A DNA stretch of 27,945 bases, taken from DATARH01 sp038228485. GTDB taxonomy: Bacteria; Pseudomonadota; Alphaproteobacteria; ATCC43930; CGMCC-115725. The translations under genes were made by a program, and so were the position numbers. Under the pieces are notes generated by a model. That model searched no databases and was not told the DNA's origin. It saw only the letters and a list, made by a program, of their open reading frames with translations. Numbering within the stretch: the first letter of the stretch is position 1; each line of letters begins with the position of its first letter. Location: assembly GCA_038228485.1 (NCBI GenBank), contig JBBRPG010000031.1:1-27945 (forward strand). The letters are read 5' to 3'. This document shows, in pieces, positions 22,597 to 27,945 of the stretch.

Positions 22597-23871
22597 TTAC
22601 TCCGCTGCGTGCGCCCCCATGGACTCAGGTGTGAATGCCGGCAATTCGGCCCGGTCGACCCGCGCCATCGGCTGCGGCCACCAGCGATCCTCCCATTCCG
22701 CGAAGAGAGGCTGCAGGCGCGGCATCACCTTCTCGGCGAAGAGCCCGGTGTTGTACTTGGCCAAATCCTTGCCCATGTTGCCGAACTGCAAAAGCATCAT
22801 CAGGTGCCCGACATTGAGGCTCGTCGCCACCTCGGTCAGCTGTTCTACAACCTCGTCGGGCGAGCCGATGATCACATAGCCGCGATCAACGATGTCCTTC
22901 ATGTCGGTGGTGGAGCGCGCGGCCTGGCGGGCGTTGAGGCTGGCGGCCCGGCCGATCTGGCCCTGGACGCCGGCGCGCTGGGTCGCCTCGGTGATGTAGC
23001 CCGGCGGGTTCGCCCATTTCGGGTCGACCCGCAGACAGCGCCCATAGAAATATTCGGCCGGCTCGGCGTACATGTCGAAGGCTTGCTGGCGGCTTTCGGC
23101 GACCCCGACGAATTGCAGGAAGCCGGCGCGGTATGGGTTGCGGTCCTTGCCGAGCTTGGCCATCTCGTCCCAAAAGCCCGACATCGTCGCCTGGCCTTCC
23201 TTGAAACCGAAATAGCTCAGATACGCGTAGACGTAGTCCATCTTCGCGCACCACTGCCAGGTCTCGACCGAGCCGCCCCCCGGTATCCACACCGGCGGAT
23301 GCGGCCGCTGGATCGGGCGCGGCCAGATGTTGACGTAGCGCTGCTGGTTGAAGCGGCCGTTGAAGGCGAAGGTGTCCTTCTCCTGCCACGCCTTCATCAC
23401 CAGGTCGTGCGCTTCGAGGTAGCGCTCGCGCAGCATCGACGGGTTCTGGCCGTAGGCGAAGCAGGTGTCCATCGGGGTGCCGACCGGGAACCCGGCGATC
23501 AGCCGGCCGCCCGAAATGCAGTCGATCATCGCGAATTCTTCGGCCACCCGGGTCGGCGGGTTGTAGAGCGCCAGGCTGTTGCCCATGACGCAGATCGCGG
23601 TGTCGGTCGTCCGCCGCGCCAAGGACGATGCGATCAAATTGGGCGAGGGCATCAAGCCGTAGCCATTGGAATGATGCTCGTTGACGCAGATCGCATCGAA
23701 CCCGCACTCGGCGGCGTATTCGAGCTCATCCATGAAGTCGTTGTACATGTGATGCGCCCGCCGCGGGTCGAACAGCGACGAATGAATGTCGACCCACACC
23801 GACGGATGCTTCTCGCGGAAGTCGTCCGGCAGCTCGGTGTACGGCATCAAATGGAACCACATCAGCTTCAT
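22597..23871 (-). CDS. LLM class flavin-dependent oxidoreductase (luciferase-like monooxygenase)
   Basis: The 424-residue protein is a bacterial luciferase-like TIM barrel using reduced FMN. Recognisable parts are CVNEHHSNGYGLMPSPNLIA near residues 62-82, SGGRLIAGFPVGTP around 119-132 and the PPVWIPGGGSVET strand near 192-204. It is longer than the 340-370 typical of the family, with an insert before the C-terminal helices and an unusual Trp-rich end (WEDRWWPQPMARVDRAELPA). GGAGGGAG precedes ATG 23871. It lies 165 bases downstream of the amber-interrupted LLM gene on the same strand. Such enzymes oxidise aldehydes, sulfonates, chelators or terpenoids; the substrate is unknown and no flavin reductase is adjacent. 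Confidence 0.9.
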   Translation of the reverse strand: MKLMWFHLMPYTELPDDFREKHPSVWVDIHSSLFDPRRAHHMYNDFMDELEYAAECGFDAICVNEHHSNGYGLMPSPNLIASSLARRTTDTAICVMGNSLALYNPPTRVAEEFAMIDCISGGRLIAGFPVGTPMDTCFAYGQNPSMLRERYLEAHDLVMKAWQEKDTFAFNGRFNQQRYVNIWPRPIQRPHPPVWIPGGGSVETWQWCAKMDYVYAYLSYFGFKEGQATMSGFWDEMAKLGKDRNPYRAGFLQFVGVAESRQQAFDMYAEPAEYFYGRCLRVDPKWANPPGYITEATQRAGVQGQIGRAASLNARQAARSTTDMKDIVDRGYVIIGSPDEVVEQLTEVATSLNVGHLMMLLQFGNMGKDLAKYNTGLFAEKVMPRLQPLFAEWEDRWWPQPMARVDRAELPAFTPESMGAHAAE

Positions 23872-23895
23872 GGCTCAACTCCCTCCAATTCAGGC

Positions 23896-23906
23896 GTCAT
23901 TGCGAG
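23896..23906. repeat. REP-like palindrome, single half-site
   Basis: GTCATTGCGAG followed by CGTAGCGAAGCAA is one arm of the family seen at 3671-3794 and 19194-19220. No matching CTCGCAATGAC arm is found downstream, so it is a degenerate or half copy, 25 bases upstream of an LLM gene start. Confidence 0.6.
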
Positions 23907-23949
23907 CGTAGCGAAGCAACCCCCTAAAAGCCTGCGTCACTGTGTCATC

Positions 23950-24041
23950 GCAGGGCGGAAGCGCGAAGCGTATTCTGCCGCCGCCGCTCGCCGAAATTTA
24001 GCGGATTGCGCCGTGCGCGCCCGCCCCTTCCGCCTGCTACG
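23950..24041. repeat. Dispersed palindromic repeat at the end of the interrupted LLM gene
   Basis: GCAGGGCGGAAGCGCGAAGC on the left and GCGGATTGCGCCG...CTTCCGCCTGCTACG on the right are imperfect complements, as in the copies at 13183-13290 and 21874-21960. The right-hand CTACG (CGTAG on the minus strand) supplies the TAG stop codon of the LLM gene at 24037-24039. Confidence 0.5.
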
Positions 24042-25020
24042 ACGCAAAGATTTCCCCGAGCCGCCGGATCGAGCCTAGCGCCTGCTCGTGCGGCAGCCCC
24101 GGCCATTGGCAGCGCATGATGAAGTGATCGACTCCCAGAAGCTCGCGATAGCGGGCGATCTCCTCTTTCACCGAGCTCTTGTCGCCGATGATGAAGCGGT
24201 CGCGCGCGAAATCCTCGAACGATACCGAGGTGCGGTCCTCCATTCCCCACGCGGACTAGGCGCCGTATTTGTATTCGAGCGGCCCGCGACATTCCTCGTG
24301 CGCCGTGGCATGGCGCTCGCCGACGTAGCATTCGACGGTGATCGGATACTCCATCGGTGTGCGGCCGTATTCCTTCAGCGCCGCGCGATAGGTTTGCATC
24401 AGCGGCGCCAGCTTCTTGAGCCCGCCGGTGTTCACGATGAGCCAGGCGTCGCCGATCCGCGCGGCGCGCCTCACCGACACCTCAGCCTGGCCGGCGATAT
24501 AGATCGGCGGTCCCCCGGGGCGCACCGGCTTTACGCCGATCCCGGCATCGTTGACGGTGTAGAACCGGCCCTGGTGGCTCACCCGGTTGTCGGTCCATAG
24601 CCGGCGCATCAGGTGGATCGCCTCGTTGAACCGCGGCGCGCGCTCGGCAAGGCTGATGCCGAACGCATCGAACTCCGGCTGGCGGTAGCCGAGCCCCACC
24701 CCGAGGATGTAGTTGCCGCCGGTCAGCACGTCGAGCGTGGCGGCTTCCTCCGCCACATGCATCGGGTTGAGCGGCGGCAGGATCAGGATGTTCGGACCGA
24801 TCGTCATGCCCTGCGCGTGCGCCGCGATGTAGCCCATCAGCGGCGTGATCTGGAGCATCTGCATCGGATAGGTCAGCCAGTGATGCGGAAACCAGAGCGA
24901 CGCGAAACCGGCATCTCGCGCCGCGCGCACCTGCTCGATCATCTCGGGGACGCGGTCTGCGACGCTGACGCCTTCCGGGAACTGCGTGTTGATGAACAGG
25001 CCGAGCTTCATGACGGGCAT
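24037..25020 (-). pseudogene. LLM class flavin-dependent oxidoreductase interrupted by an in-frame amber codon
   Basis: The protein begins MPVMKLGLFINTQF (start 25020 or 25011; GAGG lies three or twelve bases upstream). It continues through the LLM-typical LWFPHHWL, LTGGNYILGVGLGY and PIYIAGQAEVSVRRAARIGD to EYKYGA. There a TAG codon (24256-24258) stops it at 271 residues counted from the upstream GTG/ATG frame start at 25071. The same frame then resumes as SAWGMEDR...FARDRFIIGDKSSVKEEIARYREL and GVDHFIMRCQWPGLP, the normal family C-terminus, ending at 24037. A tyrosine (TAC/TAT) or glutamine (CAG) is expected at the stop, so one base change is enough. The barrel's last helices would be missing without read-through, so the gene is probably inactive, unless this is a sequence error. 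Confidence 0.85.
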
Positions 25021-25150
25021 TTTCCTCGCTTGCTGCGCGCAGCGTAGCAGTTCCAGCGTGCTGTCACCCATCCCCGCTTTTCAAAAGCCGGCTTGACAGC
25101 GGCCCCTCCGGGCGGAGGCTACGGGCAGCTACAGCTGGGAAGGCGTTGTT

Positions 25151-26239
25151 ATGCCTGTGGAGATGATCGGCTGGATCGCGCCGCGGGTCGCGTCGGAGAT
25201 CATCCCGCCATCTGGGCCGCCGTTTGATGCCCAAGTGCTTGCCGAGACGGCGCGCATCCACGAGCAGGCCGGGTTCGACCGCGTGCTGATCGGCTATTTC
25301 TCGGATGCACCGGACGGGTTCCTGGTGGGGGCGCATGCCGCCTCGGTCACCGAGCGGCTGGGTTTCCTGCTGGCGCATCGGCCGGGATTTGTGGCGCCGC
25401 CGGTCGCCGCCCGCAAGCTGGCGACCCTGGACCAGCTCAGCGACGGCCGTCTGGCGGTGCACATCATTTCAGGCGGCAGCGACGCCGATCAGGCGAAAGA
25501 CGGCGACTGGACCGACCACCAGGCCCGCTGCCGCCGTTCCGCAGAATACATCTCTCTCCTGCGCCGGACCTGGACTGAGCCGGCGCCGTTCGACCATGAG
25601 GGCGAGTTCTACCGGACCCGAGGGACCTATGCGGAAATCCGCTGCCGGCAGCTTCCGCATATCCCGATCTATGGCGGCGGCGGCTCCGATGCGGCGATCC
25701 GGTCGCTGGCCCCCCATGTCGATGTCTTCATGCTGTGGGGCGAGCCGCTAAAGGAAACGGCTCTGTTCATGGATCGCGTGCGACAGGAGGCGGCGCTTTC
25801 CGGCCGCGGCCCGGCCTTCAGCCTCTCGACCCGCCCCATTTTGGCGGCAACAGAGGGCGAGGCCTGGGACCGAGCCAGGGCCATCCTCGACCGGGTGCTG
25901 GCCAATCGCGGGGACGCTCCTGCGCCAAAGCGCCAGAATGTCGGCTCCCAGCGGCTCCTCCAGGCGGCCGCAGAGGGCGAGGTGCACGACACTTGCCTGT
26001 GGACACCGCTGGCCGTCGCGACCGGCGCTCAAGGCAACTCGACGGCCCTGGTCGGCACCCCCGAAACGGTCGCGAGGGCGATGCTCGAATACTACAAGCT
26101 CGGCGCCACCAGCCTCCTCATCCGCGGCTACGATCCCCGGCCCGATGCCGTTCAGTATGGAGAAGAACTGATCCCGCGCCTCCGCGAGCTGGTGGCGGAG
26201 CACGACGCCGCTCGCGCGGAGAGCGCGCACGCCATCTGA
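25151..26239 (+). CDS. LLM class FMN-dependent monooxygenase, alkanesulfonate monooxygenase (SsuD)-like
   Basis: The 362-residue protein resembles the SsuD branch of the luciferase-like family: EMIGWIAPR at the N-terminus, a GFDRVLIGYFSDAPDGFLVG substrate strand, LDQLSDGRLAVHIISGGSDADQAKDGDW and PHIPIYGGGGSDAAI. The length is close to SsuD (about 380). SsuD uses FMNH2 and oxygen to release sulfite from alkanesulfonates. The actual substrate is uncertain, as this branch includes many unassigned enzymes and no ssuE or ssuABC genes are present. GGGAAGG lies before ATG 25151. It is divergent from the interrupted LLM gene, with a 130-base shared region holding TTGACA at 25093-25098 and no good -10. 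Confidence 0.85.
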   Translation: MPVEMIGWIAPRVASEIIPPSGPPFDAQVLAETARIHEQAGFDRVLIGYFSDAPDGFLVGAHAASVTERLGFLLAHRPGFVAPPVAARKLATLDQLSDGRLAVHIISGGSDADQAKDGDWTDHQARCRRSAEYISLLRRTWTEPAPFDHEGEFYRTRGTYAEIRCRQLPHIPIYGGGGSDAAIRSLAPHVDVFMLWGEPLKETALFMDRVRQEAALSGRGPAFSLSTRPILAATEGEAWDRARAILDRVLANRGDAPAPKRQNVGSQRLLQAAAEGEVHDTCLWTPLAVATGAQGNSTALVGTPETVARAMLEYYKLGATSLLIRGYDPRPDAVQYGEELIPRLRELVAEHDAARAESAHAI

Positions 26240-26406
26240 ACGACCGTGGTGGTTGCAGCTTCCGCGCCGACGCGTGCTGCTACATCGAGGTGGTGCGGCA
26301 CGGTTGGGTCTGCGGCAGGTTGCCGCGGCTTCCCGGTTGGGTTTAGATGGCACCAGGCGGCGTCAACTGGCCGCCCAAACGCATGCACATCCATCGGGAG
26401 GAAGCG

Positions 26407-26859
26407 ATGAACATCGACCGTCGTCACCTGGCGCTTGCGGGCGCCGTCGCGCTCGGCGCCTCGAGCCTGTTGCGCAACACTGCTGCCTTGGCCGCAGACG
26501 ACGCCGAGGTCGGCGCCGCCGTCGAAGAGCTGCGCAAGGCGTCGCTCGCCGCCGACAAGGCGAAGCTGACCGCGCTTGCCTCCGACCAGATCAGCTATGG
26601 CCATTCCGATGGCCGCGTCCAGAACAAGGCCGAGATGCTCGAAGGCTTCGCCACGCGCAAGGCAACCGTCAAATCGATCGACTTCCCCGAGCTCAAGATC
26701 GCCGTCACCGGCAACACCGCGGTGAGCCGCCATCTTTACGTGTCGGAGAGCGAACTCGACGGCAAGACCACCAATACCAAGATCGGCGTGATCGAGTGCT
26801 GGAACAAGCAGGACGGCGGCTGGAAGCTGCTCGGGCGCCAGGGCTTCAAGATTGGGTAG
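26407..26859 (+). CDS. Secreted NTF2-like (DUF4440-type) protein
   Basis: The 150-residue protein starts at ATG 26407 with GGGAGGAAG upstream. The N-terminus MNIDRRHLALAGAVALGASS carries a twin-arginine pair followed by a weakly hydrophobic stretch and an ALA-ADD cleavage site near residue 29, so Tat export is likely. The mature part is a small cone-shaped NTF2-like fold: AAVEELRKASLAADKAKLTA, LASDQISYGHSDGRVQNKAE and WKLLGRQGFKIG at the end. These proteins bind small ligands or act as periplasmic enzymes of unknown type. The frame is open further upstream to 26347, but the signal peptide fixes the start. Convergent with the glycine-zipper gene. Confidence 0.85.
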   Translation: MNIDRRHLALAGAVALGASSLLRNTAALAADDAEVGAAVEELRKASLAADKAKLTALASDQISYGHSDGRVQNKAEMLEGFATRKATVKSIDFPELKIAVTGNTAVSRHLYVSESELDGKTTNTKIGVIECWNKQDGGWKLLGRQGFKIG

Positions 26860-26876
26860 CAGCCGCTAAGCGCTGG

Positions 26877-26903
26877 ATGGCGGGGCCGGGCCGGCCCCGC
26901 CAT
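26877..26903. terminator. Bidirectional GC hairpin between convergent genes
   Basis: ATGGCGGGGCCG (26877-26888) and CGGCCCCGCCAT (26892-26903) are perfect 12-base arms with a GGC loop; CTGGAT/ATCCAG (26873-26878, 26910-26915) flank them. It sits between the NTF2-like stop and the glycine-zipper stop. There is no U-tract, so Rho-independent termination would rely on the stem alone. Confidence 0.6.
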
Positions 26904-26918
26904 GGGGCGATCCAGGCT

Positions 26919-27383
26919 CTACCGATTATAGTAGGGCTGCGGCTGGTAAGGCGCCTGATACTGTTGCTGGTAGGGTTGCTGGTAGCCACCGCCGCCCGAG
27001 TATCCCGGCTGCGGTTGATAGGCGGGCGGGCCGCGACGCGACGCCATGCATTGATTGTAGTACGCATAGTATTGCTGGTTGGCGTAGTCCGAGGTCGCCT
27101 GCGCGTTGGCCGCGCCGGACGCGCCGCCGACCACCGCGCCGGTGCCCGCGCCGATCGCCGCGCCGCGGCCACCGCCGACCGCCGCGCCGATGCCGGCGCC
27201 GAGCAAGCCGCCGACCACCGCGCTGCCGGCCGCCTCGTTGCCGGCCTGCGCGCGCAGCGAGGCGGTGTTCTGATCGGCATATTGACGGCAGGTGGCGTCG
27301 TCATAAGCGGTCTGCGCCATCGCGGCGGTGCTCGCCAGCACCGCCAGAACCCCACCAACAACCCCTATTGCGGCCGGTCTCAT
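26919..27383 (-). CDS. Secreted glycine-zipper protein (YMGG-like)
   Basis: The 154-residue protein has a Sec signal peptide (cleavage at AMA-QTAYDD, near residue 23), then a Cys-containing helical segment (DDATCRQYADQNTASLRAQA). A glycine-zipper region of about residues 53-92 follows (VVGGLLGAGIGAAVGGGRGA and onward), with G-x-x-x-G repeats expected to insert in a membrane. The C-terminal 55 residues are a Tyr/Gln/Pro-rich tail with repeated QPYQ/YQ units. Similar proteins are often found in the outer membrane or periplasm, with function unknown. A second Cys (YNQCMASRR) could pair with the first. The ATG at 27383 has GAGAACG upstream, a moderate ribosome site. Confidence 0.8.
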   Translation of the reverse strand: MRPAAIGVVGGVLAVLASTAAMAQTAYDDATCRQYADQNTASLRAQAGNEAAGSAVVGGLLGAGIGAAVGGGRGAAIGAGTGAVVGGASGAANAQATSDYANQQYYAYYNQCMASRRGPPAYQPQPGYSGGGGYQQPYQQQYQAPYQPQPYYNR

Positions 27384-27401
27384 CGAGACGTTCTCCTTGT
27401 G

Positions 27402-27468
27402 TCATGGGCAAGCGGACTGCATAGGCCCGTTCGCCCGCGGTGCGCAACGGTTGCGCCGCTGCCCATGA
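27402..27468 (-). promoter_or_regulatory. Nested inverted repeats upstream of the glycine-zipper gene
   Basis: TCATGGGCA-a-GCGG (27402-27415) pairs with CCGCTGCCCATGA (27456-27468) with one bulged base. Inside, GCGCAAC pairs with GTTGCGC around 27442-27456. The structure begins 19 bases before the gene's ATG, so it could be a structured leader, a terminator for the autotransporter gene upstream, or both. Confidence 0.4.
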
Positions 27469-27548
27469 TTTGGGTCAAGTTTGGCGAGTCGCCAAGCCCG
27501 CGGGGCGGAATATTTGCCGTGTCGCGCGCGAATCTGCCGACTGCAAGC

Positions 27549-27945
27549 TCAGAACCGGACGCGCAGCCCGGCGGAAAGGGTCTGGTCGGTGGTATTCCCG
27601 GTGCGCAGCGTGCCGTCGTAATTGGCGTAAAACGACAAGCTGGGACCGGCTTCGGCGGCGACGCCAATCCCAGCGGTGACGATGTCGTGCGACGGGGCGA
27701 CTCCGATCACCGGGAAGTTGGCGCCGCTGACGGTCGTCACTGTTATCAGCCGCGAGCCGGACAGCGCCTCGCGGGCATAGCCGAGCCGCAGCTCGGGGGT
27801 GAATTGGGTGCCGCCATCGGTGACGAACTTCTGCGCGGCGGCGACCGCGACATAGGGCTGGACGCTGTCGGTGCCGCGCCCGCCGGAATTGAGGTCGAAC
27901 CCGCGAGCGCCTGTCTCGTCAAAGCCGCCTTCGGAGAGATGCTGA
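27549..27945 (-). CDS. Autotransporter-type outer membrane beta-barrel protein, C-terminal end (5' part beyond the window)
   Basis: The frame is open from the right edge to the TGA at 27549-27551, giving about 131 C-terminal residues. Alternating hydrophobic/polar strands are visible: VQPYVAVAAAQKFV, FTPELRLGYAREAL, VTAGIGVAAEAGPSLSFYAN and TLSAGLRVRF. The last residue is Phe after an aromatic/hydrophobic pattern, the signature recognised by the BAM complex. This fits the autotransporter beta-domain, which sits in the outer membrane and exposes or releases an N-terminal passenger domain. The passenger lies outside the window, so its role is unknown. GTG at 27738-27740 is internal. Confidence 0.8.
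   Translation of the reverse strand, partial: QHLSEGGFDETGARGFDLNSGGRGTDSVQPYVAVAAAQKFVTDGGTQFTPELRLGYAREALSGSRLITVTTVSGANFPVIGVAPSHDIVTAGIGVAAEAGPSLSFYANYDGTLRTGNTTDQTLSAGLRVRF

Noticed and set aside
22549..24078. A 509-codon plus-strand frame over the LLM gene
   Set aside because: It is antisense to a clear LLM oxidoreductase with a ribosome site; its protein is His/Arg/Val-rich with no motif, as expected from GC-rich codon bias.
1..27945. CRISPR array or intact transposon
   Set aside because: No regularly spaced direct repeats, transposase motifs or terminal repeats with target duplications were seen; repeats present are REP-like palindromes.

Overview
The window comes from a high-GC bacterium, most likely a soil or environmental alphaproteobacterium. 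This rests on GC-rich third positions, a bacterioferritin variant, DUF6166, GFA and YMGG-type glycine-zipper proteins, a large stock of LLM flavin oxidoreductases, class III CoA-transferase and cupin genes, and REP-like palindromes common in that class. The exact order cannot be fixed from the sequence. No rRNA, tRNA, CRISPR array, integrase or intact insertion sequence was recognised.

Layout. (1) 1-2713: the 3' part of a type ISP-like restriction-modification gene, cut by the window edge and broken by a frameshift near 1073 and probably a second near 2577. A small conserved gene follows. (2) 3022-4768: bacterioferritin with a possible Shine-Dalgarno-masking hairpin, a REP-like palindrome, a gene remnant, a tiny proline-rich protein and a small lipoprotein. 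(3) 4886-8046: PhyH dioxygenase, DUF6166, GFA protein, hemerythrin, fatty-acid hydroxylase and a two-helix membrane peptide. (4) 8049-9288: a DUF4258-like/DUF2283 pair resembling a toxin-antitoxin module, then an AT-richer patch with an orphan gene. (5) 9607-13186: a tightly packed four-gene unit of two tandem enolase-superfamily paralogues, a conserved unknown and a TauE/SafE transporter, ending in a palindromic repeat. (6) 13288-16688: an acyl-CoA-dehydrogenase-fold flavin monooxygenase and a trehalose-synthase-like GH13 enzyme whose expected catalytic acid is lysine. (7) 17104-21737: PLP-dependent C-S lyase family enzyme, cupin, RidA, class III CoA-transferase and a Bcr/CflA exporter. (8) 21980-26239: secreted PEBP protein and three LLM flavin oxidoreductases, one interrupted by an in-frame amber codon. 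(9) 26407-27945: secreted NTF2-like protein, glycine-zipper protein and the C-terminal end of an autotransporter beta-barrel.

How it fits together. Regions 5 to 8 look like scattered catabolic and detoxification functions: sugar-acid dehydration, flavin monooxygenation, C-S bond cleavage followed by imine clean-up by RidA, CoA transfer and export. Substrates cannot be read from the sequence. Several palindromic repeats sit exactly at gene ends, and in two cases the repeat's terminal GTAG supplies the gene's TAG stop. The points most worth checking are the Glu-to-Lys GH13 enzyme with a palindromic operator-like site upstream, the bacterioferritin leader hairpin, the Lys-X-Gln enolase pair, the amber-interrupted LLM gene and the stop-supplying repeats.
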